A DNA stretch of 64,000 nt from Schizochytrium sp. TIO01 (taxonomy: Eukaryota; Sar; Bigyra; Thraustochytrida; Thraustochytriidae). Positions 20,669-31,635 of this stretch are shown piece by piece; position 1 is the stretch's first letter; each line of letters starts with the position of its first letter. The notes below the pieces were generated by a model that was not told the DNA's origin, made no database searches, and worked only from the letters and a program-made list of their open reading frames with translations. Both the position numbers and the translations under genes were made by a program. The DNA lies in assembly GCA_004764695.1 (NCBI GenBank), contig SMSO01000036.1, positions 2,082,001 to 2,146,000 of the forward strand. The letters run 5' to 3'.

Positions 20669-21695
20669 GAAAAATATACATTTTTGTTTTTAGTTGTTCC
20701 TGCTCCAAAACATATCAAACAATGAGCCTCTAAGTCATGCAAAATGGTTATCAAATAGGCTTTAGTGTGAAGGGTCCAGAAATGACTCCAGGTCGAGGTC
20801 GGGTTCAATCTCATTCCAAGGCAAAACGGACTTCAAACTGGAAAACAGTTCATGCGCAAAAAATGAAAGCGATCAAGTATTGCACGAACGAGGTTATAGA
20901 ATTTACGAACAGGATATTGAGCTAGGATAAAAAAGGGAACGGGGTGGGTGAGATGACTCTGATGAGATGACTCTGGTTAGCCAGAAAAACTTTTGCTAAA
21001 CTACAGTGCAGACAAAACGCTTCGAACGACCAGATTTGATCATGAAGGAGAATTCACCAATTGGTGTAAAACGGACATATTTTAGCGCACGGTTTTCGAC
21101 ACGTAGGAGTTGTCAGGACAGAACCAAAAGATTGCGAAGCTGTGTGCCAGAAATTAGCAAAGAATTCAAATCTTGTTCTAAATTTCATTTATAAAGGAAA
21201 GTATTTGATGTACTGTTTCAATTAAAGAAAAAGTGACATTCTCTAAAAATCAAAAACCGCCAAACTAAAGGAGATGCTACTCAAGTACATGGACAGGGTG
21301 GGAGAAGATAGAAGGACATTGTTTGTACTTGTTTATTCATAAGATAGTGTATACGGTAGGACAGTCCTGCACGCATCCCGAAGCTGATGCTAAAATGACT
21401 GTTGTTCGTTGCAGGGACGTAAGGATTCTCCTGCAAACTATAGAGAGTGCATTGTGATAGAAATACATTGCTATTATTTGTTTGGGAACAGGATACTTCC
21501 GATTGTGACAGAATGAGGAATCAAAGCATATCTGAGACATTTCGTAAAAGTAACGGATAAATTTAAAATAAAAAGTCACGTGGAAAATCTCGTATATTGA
21601 TTTGAACAAAAGTTTTTCTATGTATAGTTGTTTTGATGTCATATCAAAGCTAGCGCATGGCCCTTGAGTCGGACAAATTCGGCAAACAACATGTA

Positions 21696-21726
<31 letters not shown>

Positions 21727-22132
21727 CAGATAACAAAAGTTGAAATTGACAAGAGTTCTTCTTTGGTAACATGATAACTTGACGTAGTGGCATATAGTAG
21801 TAGAGAGGAGAAGATAAAAAGATCAGCAATGCCCAACCCATACCACTGTCATAATAGTAAATAAATTAAAGTGCGTAAACCAACGAGTTTATAATAATCA
21901 TAAGAAAATAAGATGCAATTCTTTCTGTGAGTAAATATACAAAACAATGCTGTCTTCAACCAAATCCTTTTCTTGAGATTGCGATTATCAAGCAGTGCTC
22001 TTCAGCATAACCATATTGAAGGCAGAGCTTTGAGATCAAAAATTTCAAAGTAAAAACGAAACGCTGAGCAGATTTATCCCTAGTTACATAGTATTGTCTG
22101 TTGATACCTTAAAAGAGTCATAAATCCTCAAA
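20669..22132. other. Spacer between the two tandem tetraspan copies
   Basis: The spacer is 1.46 kb with no supported gene. It includes a 28-base poly(A) tract at 21699-21726. Small frames here are AT-driven and carry no motif. Confidence 0.4.
21699..21726 (+). repeat. Poly(A) tract, 28 bases
   Basis: It is an uninterrupted A28 on the + strand. It could be a slippage-grown homopolymer or the tail of an old retrocopy, but no recognisable source sequence precedes it. Confidence 0.9.
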
Positions 22133-22651
22133 ATGAACCGGTTTGCGATCGCACCGTCGGTTTTCGCTTGGCTTTCTGCAATCTGCGGCATCATCGGACT
22201 TGTTGGTATATGGGTATCAGGTGAATATTCTACCCTCTTCTTCACCTACACATTTGACGCCGGCATCATTGGCTACAACCCCGGCTCTGTTGAATATATT
22301 GCCACTATCATGGCTAGTATTGCTCTTACGTGCGCCTTTCTCGCCGCTATCTTGTCATCTGTTGCAATTTGTGTTGATTCATTTACATTTGGTCTTGTTC
22401 TCTCCGCCTTCTTTAGCTTCATTACTGTTGCATTGTCCCTTACCGCATTTTCGTACTATGTTGCCGCTTACCGAAAGGATGTTTCAGATTATGGTTTTAA
22501 ATTCTCATTTGGATTTGCATGTGAGGTTGTGGCCTTTGCATTTGCCTTGATTTGCTTTATTGTGTCTATTGTTGGCAAGGTAAAGTCATCGCAAAATCCC
22601 TCGCAGAGATCTTCTGAAAAGCATCCTGTGGCAATGGCTGAGAGGGTCTAA
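22133..22651 (+). CDS. Four-helix (claudin/PMP22-like) membrane protein, copy B
   Basis: This protein has 172 residues, the same length as copy A 2 kb upstream. TM1 ends LVGIWVSG. The loop AGIIGYNPGSVEYIATI parallels AGITGYEKGSVEYITSI of copy A. TM2 and TM3 follow with a short turn (CVDSFTFG), and TM4 begins after FKFSFGFACE. The tail is basic and Ser-rich. The pair is best explained as a tandem duplication followed by divergence, with greatest identity in the second loop and TM2. Localisation is probably plasma membrane or an endomembrane. There is no cleavable signal beyond TM1. Confidence 0.7.
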   Translation: MNRFAIAPSVFAWLSAICGIIGLVGIWVSGEYSTLFFTYTFDAGIIGYNPGSVEYIATIMASIALTCAFLAAILSSVAICVDSFTFGLVLSAFFSFITVALSLTAFSYYVAAYRKDVSDYGFKFSFGFACEVVAFAFALICFIVSIVGKVKSSQNPSQRSSEKHPVAMAERV

Positions 22652-24285
22652 TGTAACTCTTCGCATGGCAGTGCGCTTTGCGCTAGCGATTTTCTAATTT
22701 TCAGCATTGACCTTACTTCCTTGGAATATGGAAGTGCAGCTTCTTTTGCCTTTGTCCAGGATGATAAGAGATTAAGTAGTGATTATAAGTTGCAATAAAC
22801 TTCGGTTACCATAAAGTTATCCTTGTTGGCTTCCTTGCTAAATTTAGTGAAAGTATATGAGAAAACCGAAGAGAGTTGATCATAGCAAAATTGCAATGCT
22901 ACTTTTACTAACGTGGCCTAACTAAGATTTTAAGTCACTTGCGATACTATCCTAGCTAGCAAAACCGAAGATCTTGCGCTGGCGATGCTAAATCTAACGA
23001 ATTGCTCGAAATGAACACCAACTGTTGAACTTTATTTGCTCATGAGTTGACCATCAGGAGCAATCTAAACACAACGAATGTAGATTCAAAACACAGATGC
23101 CTTGGAATTTGATTCTTGGGAACTAAATAGAGTAAAATGTAGTAGTATAAGCTCGAAGATTGAGAATGTTACAATGCTCACCCATTTATTCTTCGTCTTA
23201 TATTAAGCTTTGAGCTTGACAAAAGTATTACTTTGAAATGGAATTCTTCATCTGTTTCATTCTATGCACACAAGAACAGTATGAGTCAATAAGCCCAACC
23301 ATAATAAAGATGAACAACTTGCACAGAAACAGGAGAGGCAAACATGCTTTGAAGTTCGGCTGGTCTTACTTTATAACTTTTCATTAACCATATCAAATGT
23401 ACTCTCAAAGTCTAGATCTTGATGAGAGGTGAGAGCAAAAAAACAAGGGGGTTGGGCAAAGTTAAGTAAGACCTAACACTCGAAGCTCTGGAAATCGTTT
23501 TATGCAAGTTTCTCCTCCAGCCCACATTGTGTCGGATATTGGCAAGAAACTTCTAGTTCCGCCAAATCTGCGCACCCTTGCTCCCCCGCTCTATCGTCTT
23601 TTCACAAGTACCCAGAAGCCTCTTTGCTACAATTTCTACAATAAAGTTTGACTTATGTTTCGGTGGCGTTAAAGATATCAGAGCCGTTAGATTACGACCA
23701 ACCATCTTTAAAGCAGCGGCCTTCCAACTCGTAGTCACAAGTTCAAGTTGTCAACTTTTGCTTACCTCCCGAGATGTCCCTTATTGGTTCAGGCTCTTTT
23801 ATTCATATGGATAAGAAAATTCGTCCCTACCAGGAATCCATCCATTTTGCAAAACCAAATCGCCCCATCAGTCAAAACTCTACAACAAGAGACATTATTC
23901 ATAGCATGGGAATAAAGGGGTTTCTGCAAGATAGACCATTGTGAAACTAAAAAGACGGGGGGGGGGCGTCTTCTGTTTCTCAATGTCGCTAATGTTTGCT
24001 TGGTTTTCCCTGGTCATTACCTGTTGCTGAATTCAGGACTTGCCCTAAACATGTACTTTAAACAGCTCAATTGAGTCCGAACTAAGGTACTTAAAGACAT
24101 ATTAGGGAAGGTAGGAGTGTACGGTGCAGAGTAGTTAACTAGCTTATCTTCGGTACGAACAAGCTTTGCAAATTGAGAAAGTCTAGCAAATCCTCAACTC
24201 CAAACTTTGTTGAAAAGCAAAAGGTAAGGTTATAGACAGATAGCCAGATAGATAGGCAGATAAAGGATATAGACTAGTCTAAAAA
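22652..24285. other. Intergenic region, no gene seen
   Basis: About 1.6 kb of AT-rich sequence between tetraspan genes. There is a G8 run near 23956-23966. Small frames at 23.55-23.98 kb have no conserved pattern. Confidence 0.35.
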
Positions 24286-24927
24286 ATGGTGGACAAGGCT
24301 GTTTTAACCAAACAACTCAAGCGTTATACCGTTCTACTCAGTCTTATTTGTTTCATTATATACCTACTGGCCTTCTTTGGAGCGTGGTACTGGGCCGATT
24401 ATGATGATGTTTGGATGGGAGTTTATCCATGGGAGTATACTTTGTTTTGGTTTGGACACGACTTTGTGTATATCACGCTGATGTTCAATTACTTTGGCCT
24501 TATCTTTAGCTTTTGGGCAATCATTGCTAATAGTGCTGTGTTCTGGTTATCGATATGCCTTGAAAATAAGTGGATATACAGGGTAGTGTATTTGACAACC
24601 GCAGTATGTGATGTGTTCACCTTAATTGCTGGAATCGGAGCATTAGGAAGTTTTACACAACCTGCTAAAGACCAATGGCCAACCGGTCATTATAGCTGGG
24701 GATTTGTATTTCAGATTTTGGCTGTAATTTTTGTTTTCGTTCATCTCATTCTCCTGGTTTGGGCGATCATAGTGGCCAAGGTGCAAGATCCACCTGTCTA
24801 CCAGAATCCTTCGCCGCCCTTCATCCAAGGGGCTGGCCAAAACCAATCACTGCCCCCAGCACAGCCATACACCGAGTTTGCGAAGGTCGAGGAAACAGGT
24901 CCACCCGTCGTCGCTACCCTCGTTTGA
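24286..24927 (+). CDS. Four-helix membrane protein with Pro-rich PPxY tail
   Basis: This 213-residue protein is the most divergent member of the local family. TM1 ends LAFFGAWYWADY, keeping the Gly-x-Trp after TM1. Three further helices follow, the last preceded by HYSWGFVFQ, equivalent to YGWGFGLQ in the 26904 gene. The cytoplasmic-type tail (residues about 168-213) is Pro-rich and contains PPVY, a PPxY motif that in other proteins binds WW domains of NEDD4-type ubiquitin ligases, and it ends with small hydrophobic residues. It lacks the G-Y-x-x-G-S-V-E loop of copies A and B. Family membership is inferred from topology and motif spacing, and the tail's role is a guess. Confidence 0.65.
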   Translation: MVDKAVLTKQLKRYTVLLSLICFIIYLLAFFGAWYWADYDDVWMGVYPWEYTLFWFGHDFVYITLMFNYFGLIFSFWAIIANSAVFWLSICLENKWIYRVVYLTTAVCDVFTLIAGIGALGSFTQPAKDQWPTGHYSWGFVFQILAVIFVFVHLILLVWAIIVAKVQDPPVYQNPSPPFIQGAGQNQSLPPAQPYTEFAKVEETGPPVVATLV

Positions 24928-26903
24928 TAAAATTCATAGCTAACCAAATATAGTATCGACAATTTCATATTAGCCGTCGTGATTTTCTTAGAGCTTTAAC
25001 TAAAACTCATGTCGCTCAATAATTACCCTCGCATGCACTTTGTCAGCGACCATGCTGATTCTTGTTGAATTCAACTGCAAATAATGAGAATAGTCAAAAA
25101 TGTCTCGATTTCTGATTTTGGGCGGTTTCTCGACCTTCGATTACTACTGCTAAAACATTCGCATTTGTTTTTGCTCGCTCCCGGAATTTAAATACAGAAA
25201 TCATCACAACAACGAGTCCAAAGCAGTAATATAAACGGGTGAATAGCTTTCTATGTCTGTCCGTCTCGCAGCTTTCGAATCTCAGAACACGAGCATGTCC
25301 ATGCCTTGTTTTTTGAGAGAACTGCTCAATTTAAAAAACAGTTAAAAACAATTGATTCTTATATATTTGAAAGCTTTTTTCTTTTTTCTTTTTTCAAAAT
25401 TTTAAAATAAATTTTAAAATAAAATCATAGTACTACATAAAGTCAACAATACTAAATAATACTTTATATATGAGTAGGTAGATATATAGAAGTCACATAA
25501 AGACTCCTGATATTGTGAAGAATATAAAGATACCATGGTATCGTAGCTCAGGCTTCAACTCGAATGAATTAAAAAGAAATTGCTCAATTGTCCAATTTTA
25601 ATAAAAGAGAAGTTACCAATCATAATACACTTGTATTGCTGCCCCGAGGATACTATTTGCACCTAATCGAATGAAATACCCATCAGTCGAATCAGTGGAA
25701 GGTGTTCGTTTTTGTAACTGGAGCCAAGTAGCATTCCACTTCCCACAATAACCTAACTTCTAAATGTTTTCTGCTCTTTGTTGGTTTTCTGTTGGTTTTC
25801 TTTGTCCCATTGTAGTTGCCTGAGCCTACAAAGGGAGGTCGATCATTCAAGCACCTACTACGACTTTTTGGATGAAGATCCAAGTATTACTAGGCAAGCA
25901 CGTTCTTTGCTTTTCTGAAGGAAGAAATCTAGTAGATGGGTGTGGACAATTTGCATGATCTGGTAACCCTTCCTATATACGCATAATTCAATACAGGATA
26001 TCTTGCACTAAAAGAAACTAATTACCATTATGCAAACCAATCCGCATCCCTGTAGTCAAGGGGCTGCCAAGTCCAAAAAAGGACCTAGGTGGTCATTTGA
26101 TCAGTCAAACTTGAGTGTATCAATCTACCCTTACTGATATGCTGTGACAATACAGATTATTGTTGTACAATTTACCGATTGCAACAGGAAAACTCGAGTC
26201 TTGGCAATCGCGGTGCGGACTTAATTTATGGTGGCGCTTTCGTTGTCACCTTTGCCCTTGTTGAAATAGTTCATTTTTTCACAATAACAACGAAAATAAG
26301 AAGATAACAAGATTGTCAAAGAAGATGGTGGATACCATGTTTCTTAGTATGAGTGTTGTTAGTAAATACTCTACAATGTACCTAGTAGCCAGTTAGAGTC
26401 GTCATAGAGAACTTATCTAACTTTAGTTGATACCACCGGGAACCGAAAGCGACCTTATTGCCATATGGTTACATAAAATCTAGCTTAAGCACAATTATAT
26501 AAGAAGAAGAAACGATGGGAGCACGTTTCTGGGTACTACGAGCATAATTCTCCAAGTTCCAGCCATGATCACAGAAGATGTCCCAAGTGCTGTCTTCCTT
26601 GTTTTTTTAGTAAAACTTGTAATACCCTACTATGCAAAGCTTTATCCTACCCTAATAGGTCAGTCAAATGCTCCAAGTGCCAGTGGGACGATGCTTGTAT
26701 TTATACGGGAACTCTGAGTACTCTAGTAAGGATATTATTATGATCATGGTTGAAATGGAATTGTGAAGGATCTGTGAAATACATTTATTTCATCTCGTTC
26801 ACCAAGTTTCACCAAACTTAAGCAAACTTTCAACAAAATCGAAACGTTGCAATCGGTAAAGACATTTGACAAAGAGAAGCTAATTGCATCCAGCAGCGTC
26901 AAC
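24928..26903. other. AT-rich intergenic region, no gene seen
   Basis: About 2 kb. There is an AT-rich patch at 25320-25480, including a T/C-rich run (TTTTTTCTTTTTTC) near 25374-25395. No recognised protein, RNA gene or mobile element. Confidence 0.35.
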
Positions 26904-27383
26904 ATGAGTGCACTCAGGATTAGTAGCTTGGTGGTGGCGTGGGTCTTATTGGTTTTTGCCTGTCTTGCTATGGCAGGGTCATGGTACACCATTTCCTTTA
27001 CTGGGTCGGGCATGACAGTCTCATACAGCTACACACTCAAAGAGCTGGCAGATGAAAGCGATAGCGAGCAGCTGAAGTTCATTGATGCTGCCTTCGCGTG
27101 CAGCTGTGTTGCCTTAGCTTCTGCAGTTTTAGGTGCATGCGCAAACACTGCAGGTTTTTTTCTATCTGAGAAACGTAAGATTGGTTTCACTCTGGGTGCT
27201 GTCTTTAGTCTTCTGGTTGCAGTTACCTCAATTGTTGCGTTCGGAATTTTTGCGAATAATATGAAGCCTTATATGTCTGATTCTAGCAAGTACGGCTGGG
27301 GCTTTGGTTTGCAGTTTCTTGTCTTTTTATTTGGCATTGGAAACACAGTTCTCTCGATCCTTGCTGCTCGCGACAAGTCTTAA
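26904..27383 (+). CDS. Four-helix (claudin/PMP22-like) membrane protein
   Basis: This is a 159-residue protein from the ATG at 26904; the frame is open 19 codons further up but starts only at TTG. TM1 ends LAMAGSWYTISF, with the family G-S-W signature. The loop is acidic (ELADESDSEQ). TM2 carries several Cys residues (FACSCVALASAVLGAC). TM3 and TM4 are separated by an aromatic-Gly motif, YGWGFGLQF. The C-terminus is only a few residues long. It groups with the genes at 20150, 22133, 24286 and the broken 14824-15397 one. Its role is unknown. Confidence 0.7.
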   Translation: MSALRISSLVVAWVLLVFACLAMAGSWYTISFTGSGMTVSYSYTLKELADESDSEQLKFIDAAFACSCVALASAVLGACANTAGFFLSEKRKIGFTLGAVFSLLVAVTSIVAFGIFANNMKPYMSDSSKYGWGFGLQFLVFLFGIGNTVLSILAARDKS

Positions 27384-28078
27384 ACGAATTTAAGGGCTAA
27401 ATATCTTGAAGTGAGTCATAAGTACTTGACCAAAGCGAAAATTGACTAACAGGTCAAAGGGAGTCTCCAACAAAAGTAGCAGCGGCTGTATATAATTAGA
27501 TATCACTAGCATTGTCTTTATCCTAAGATATTGGTTACCTCACAAGAAAATAATCGTTATGGATTTTATAGTTAAAAAAAAATATATGGTAAAGTTGAAT
27601 ATTCAGATTATTTTATACTTTGTCAACTCTGTCACGAAAGTGGTTTGGAGCTCCTCACTTTCATCCAATCCTTAATTTCATCACAAGTTCGTGATTCGTC
27701 CTCCTCTACAGTATACATGGTGGGATTGGCTTACTACCAGATATACATAGTATTTCCAATAGCTAGGTAGAGTTGTATAGCTTCTTCTTTTTTCTTTCTC
27801 TCCGAGTTTGTACTACTATAGTATTCTTTTATTGATTAATTTAAAAAAAAAAAAAAAAAAAAAACTTACCTATGGTATCTACGTATAATTCATCGAAAAA
27901 TCATTGAGATTCTTGAAAACCTATTCCAAGCAATCCTGCCAAGTCCTTTCACGCAGCTCTTGTCTGATTGGAACGAAGTAGCTTCGCGGTGGCAGTGGCC
28001 TCATCGCGCGTGTATTTCACTTGTCAAGGACTTGCTTTGGCTGTCGAAAAACAGGAAAACTGGGTGCTGCTTGGAGCT
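27384..28078. other. Intergenic region with poly(A) tract
   Basis: About 0.7 kb of AT-rich sequence upstream of the cotransporter gene. It contains A22 at 27843-27864. The frame just upstream of 28079 is open but has no ATG, so it is treated as leader. Confidence 0.35.
27843..27864 (+). repeat. Poly(A) tract, 22 bases
   Basis: An uninterrupted A22 on the + strand in the leader region of the cotransporter gene. Confidence 0.9.
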
Positions 28079-31000
28079 ATGCAACAGCTGACACAGCTGG
28101 GATCCAATGAGGCACCGTTATTAGCGCAGTCAGGGAGTAGTTCTTTTGACGTCAGCCATTCTCGACGCAGCGTGGAAAATGTTCGTCGCGGACCACGCCT
28201 CCGTGGTATTCGTAGCCGCGAGGAGCAAAAGGCTAATGCCCTCGGTACGTTCGAAGGCGTCTTCATGCCGTGCGTATCATCAATTTTGGGTGCCGTCCTC
28301 TTCGTTCGTATGAGCTGGGCTGTGGGTGAAGCAGGGTTCTTAGGAGTCATGACCATGCTTGCTGCAGGCACATTTGTGAATGTAATGACAGCCCTTAGCC
28401 TTGCTGCAATATCTACGAATGGTACAATGAAAGGCGGTGGCGCCTACTTTATGATCTCGAGAAGCATTGGGCCAGAACTTGGCGTCTCGGTAGGTGTTAT
28501 TTTCATGCTTTCACTTGCAGTATCTTCGGCTTTCAGCCTGATTGCCTTTGCAGAAACGTTTGTCAACTCCTTTATTTGTGATGCTGAGAGTGAAAACTGT
28601 ACAACTTTCGTGGAAAATCGTTCACTACTGATTGCGCTTATTGCGAGCCTTACACTTCTTGTCATGGCTATAGCAGCTGCCACGATTGGGCAAGCTGTTG
28701 GAAAGTTCACGAACCTTACAACATGCGTTATGATGGTTAGTATAATATTGGGAATCATTAGCCTCTTGTTTGTTCCCGGTGAGGAGTCAAATCCGTCAGG
28801 TGCTCGCTTTCTAGAAAATCTATGGTTTGATTTCACTACGGAACCATCATCTGATCCTTCAGCATCTTCAAGTGTTGCAGAAGACCAGACATTTCTAAGC
28901 GTTTTCGTGATTATTTTCCCTGCTTTCACTGGTATAACAGCGGGTGCCGGGTCATCAGGAAACCTCAGAGATCCTGGTGCATCAATAGGTCCAGGAACTT
29001 TACGTGCGATTGGTTTCACAGCAATATTATATGCTCTTCTCATGTTTGTCTTTGCGTTGACCCTACCCCGTGCCACACTAAAAGAGAATCGATCGATATT
29101 TAAAGATGAGTGTGTGGCGCCGTGGTTTATAGTTGTTGGGATTTTGGGATGTTCATTAACCGCTGCCGTTGGCAATTTGCAGTCAGCAGCAAGGCTCTTG
29201 CAGTCACTCGCAAGAGACGGTCTCTTGCCGTCTCTAAAACCGTTCACGCAAGGCTCGTCAAGGGATGATGAGCCACAGGTTGCGTTGCTTCTGTGTTGGC
29301 TAATCGCTCAGATATGCGTGCTCTATGGGCGCCTCGACGCGCTTGCATCATTGGTGACAGATTCGTTCCTCCTAGTGTACATTTTCCTGAATCTTGCCGT
29401 ATTTGCTTTGCGCATCGCTAGTGCACCGAATTTCAGGCCTCGATTCGCATACTTTTCATGGCACACAGCGCTTGCAGGAGCACTATCAGCACTTTTTATT
29501 ATGTTCATTACTTCACCTCAGCAGGGTATGCTAGCATTCTGCATGCTTGCCGGCCTAGCTTACTATGTGCACGTCACCGCACCTGTGACTCCATGGGGTG
29601 ATGTGTCTCAAGCACTTATTTATCATCAAGTCAGAAAATACTTACTGCGGCTTGACCTTCGTCGGAGCCACCCAAAGTTCTGGCGCCCTTCCGTACTCTT
29701 CCTGCCCCGGTACCCGCGTGGCCAACTTGCACTCTTGGATTTCTGCAACAATCTTAAAAAGGGCGGACTCTATGTCGTTGGTAATGTTCTCATCTCTCAA
29801 TTTCACAAAAAAGGTGTCATGACAGAAATGCCCGACTATGCGATTGCATGTGATCGCCTCAAAAAACTTTGGGCAGATCTACTTCATGTGACGGGAACCA
29901 AAGCATTCCACGAAGCTGTTTTGGCACCCACCTTTGTTCAAGGTATGCGAAGTTTGCTTATGACATCCGGCCTTGGGGGCTTACGTCCTAATACAGTCTG
30001 TCTTCAATTTTACGAACCACGTAGCAATCAAGGGGAAGGGGCGTCTTCGTCTATGCGGGCTTCATCATCACTACCATCCTCATCATCGATGACAACCCCA
30101 CAGGAAGCACCATTTTTGTCTAGACCTAATAACTACAGGGAGGGCGAATCGCAGAATTTAGGGAATGCGATATTTGACAACTCTCTGCAACTACCAAATG
30201 AGTACGTTGTTGACCGTGAGCCACGCCAAAGTCAACCAAGTATGAATATGAACACCGCTGCAGAATACACTTCATTTGGGTCAGCCAAAGCTTCTAGTCT
30301 TCTGCTCAATATTAATCACCTCATCTCAACCTTTGCAGAGGATGCTATTGAGGAGTCAGAGGAGGAAGCACAGATGAGTTTTTGTGAGACACTGGCCGAT
30401 GTACTTGTCCTGGAAAAAAACCTGCTTGTTGCGCGCCATTTCGAGCTTCTTAACAAAGACCTCATCATGGATTATAAACGACGCCGGCGGGCTGCTGCAG
30501 CTCGCCAAAGCAAACGATTCTTCTTTAGATCGCCTGCTTCGTTTAGATTTCGCTTCCGTGTCTCTGGAAGTGTCCGAGGCCGCGAGGAGGACGCAGGTTC
30601 AGGTGACGCCTATGAACGAAATCTGGAAGGTGAAGATGATTATAGCGATAGAACTTATGACCATACCCGGTCAGATAGCGATGATCAAGAATCGATTGCA
30701 ACACACCTTACAGACATGGATTCTACACGACATTTTCGTCAGGATTCCTCCATTAACAATGATCCCGAATATAATAGGAATATTGAAATTGGCGGTGAGG
30801 ACCAATTTTTTGAAAGTGAGCTAGACAAATTCACAACGATTGATTTGTGGTCAACTGATGAATCGGACTGGAATGATCCTTCAGGATCTTTGGCTCTGCA
30901 AATGCAATTAGCATTTGGCCTACATCGGTGTGATATCTGGGAAGATCATACCAAACTTCGAGTTATCGCTGCCTGTCCTAGTGTCACCGACTCTCGTGGC

Positions 31001-31423
31001 TCAGAGGAGGCTCGGCAGAGCGCCCTAAAGGCTTACGAGACGCTTAGACGTTTGTTACGTGCAATTCGTGTTGAAGCTGATATCCTCGTGCTTCCTGCGG
31101 TTGGCGCAGCTCTATTTGAAGAGCATACCATTCCTGGAGAGGACGGAAGGCCACCGAAACATCTCCGAAGAGATCGACGTTCACAGCCCTTAACTCAACT
31201 TGAACACTGTGCAGAGCTCAATGCTATGGTACAAGAGCACAGTGGTGATAAAGCCTGTGTCGTATTCCTTCCTCTTCCTCGGCCACCGAGTCACTCACGA
31301 ATCAACCCCAGGAGTGCAACTCGATATGTTGAAAATTTGCAAGTTCTCACACAGTGCCTTCCACCTGTGATTCTTGCTTGCCCAGGCTCTAACATTGAGC
31401 CTATTGTCACCACCGAGCTTTAG
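28079..31423 (+). CDS. SLC12 cation-chloride cotransporter, SLC12A9/VHC1-like
   Basis: This protein has 1,114 residues from the first in-frame ATG at 28079; the frame extends 37 codons up only to a TTG. After a short N-terminus, residues about 55-495 are a 12-helix APC-fold transporter: GVFMPCVSSILGAVLFVRMSW (TM1), GGGAYFMISRSIGPELG (TM3 signature of the family) and FTGITAGAGSSGNLRDPG (TM6a-6b). The large cytosolic C-domain begins WGDVSQALIYHQVRKYLLRL and continues HPKFWRPSVLFL, nearly the same as SLC12A9 and yeast Vhc1 and unlike NKCC or KCC. Two disordered insertions (about residues 650-730 and 800-925, Ser- and acid-rich) lie inside the C-domain. Electroneutral K-Cl or polyamine-type transport at a vacuole or lysosome is the family expectation; ion selectivity is not readable here. 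Confidence 0.85.
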   Translation: MQQLTQLGSNEAPLLAQSGSSSFDVSHSRRSVENVRRGPRLRGIRSREEQKANALGTFEGVFMPCVSSILGAVLFVRMSWAVGEAGFLGVMTMLAAGTFVNVMTALSLAAISTNGTMKGGGAYFMISRSIGPELGVSVGVIFMLSLAVSSAFSLIAFAETFVNSFICDAESENCTTFVENRSLLIALIASLTLLVMAIAAATIGQAVGKFTNLTTCVMMVSIILGIISLLFVPGEESNPSGARFLENLWFDFTTEPSSDPSASSSVAEDQTFLSVFVIIFPAFTGITAGAGSSGNLRDPGASIGPGTLRAIGFTAILYALLMFVFALTLPRATLKENRSIFKDECVAPWFIVVGILGCSLTAAVGNLQSAARLLQSLARDGLLPSLKPFTQGSSRDDEPQVALLLCWLIAQICVLYGRLDALASLVTDSFLLVYIFLNLAVFALRIASAPNFRPRFAYFSWHTALAGALSALFIMFITSPQQGMLAFCMLAGLAYYVHVTAPVTPWGDVSQALIYHQVRKYLLRLDLRRSHPKFWRPSVLFLPRYPRGQLALLDFCNNLKKGGLYVVGNVLISQFHKKGVMTEMPDYAIACDRLKKLWADLLHVTGTKAFHEAVLAPTFVQGMRSLLMTSGLGGLRPNTVCLQFYEPRSNQGEGASSSMRASSSLPSSSSMTTPQEAPFLSRPNNYREGESQNLGNAIFDNSLQLPNEYVVDREPRQSQPSMNMNTAAEYTSFGSAKASSLLLNINHLISTFAEDAIEESEEEAQMSFCETLADVLVLEKNLLVARHFELLNKDLIMDYKRRRRAAAARQSKRFFFRSPASFRFRFRVSGSVRGREEDAGSGDAYERNLEGEDDYSDRTYDHTRSDSDDQESIATHLTDMDSTRHFRQDSSINNDPEYNRNIEIGGEDQFFESELDKFTTIDLWSTDESDWNDPSGSLALQMQLAFGLHRCDIWEDHTKLRVIAACPSVTDSRGSEEARQSALKAYETLRRLLRAIRVEADILVLPAVGAALFEEHTIPGEDGRPPKHLRRDRRSQPLTQLEHCAELNAMVQEHSGDKACVVFLPLPRPPSHSRINPRSATRYVENLQVLTQCLPPVILACPGSNIEPIVTTEL

Positions 31424-31635
31424 GTCATCCTGTAAAAAACAGAAGAAAAAAGCAAAGCAAGTAAGAATGCAAGCAGAAATAGATTTTTACACCTTTTAAG
31501 CTTTGGACATTTGTCTTTCTTAGATCGATGAATGCAATAAAAGTGAAAGTAATATAGCACAAAACAAGTCTACCGTTCATTAGAATTTTTCTTACGAGGT
31601 CTATGCAAATAAAGAGTAAAGTGCCCATGTGAAAT

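Noticed and set aside
28444-29247. 267-codon minus-strand frame opposite the cotransporter
   Set aside because: Mirror of the transmembrane region. It has no conserved pattern and no start context.
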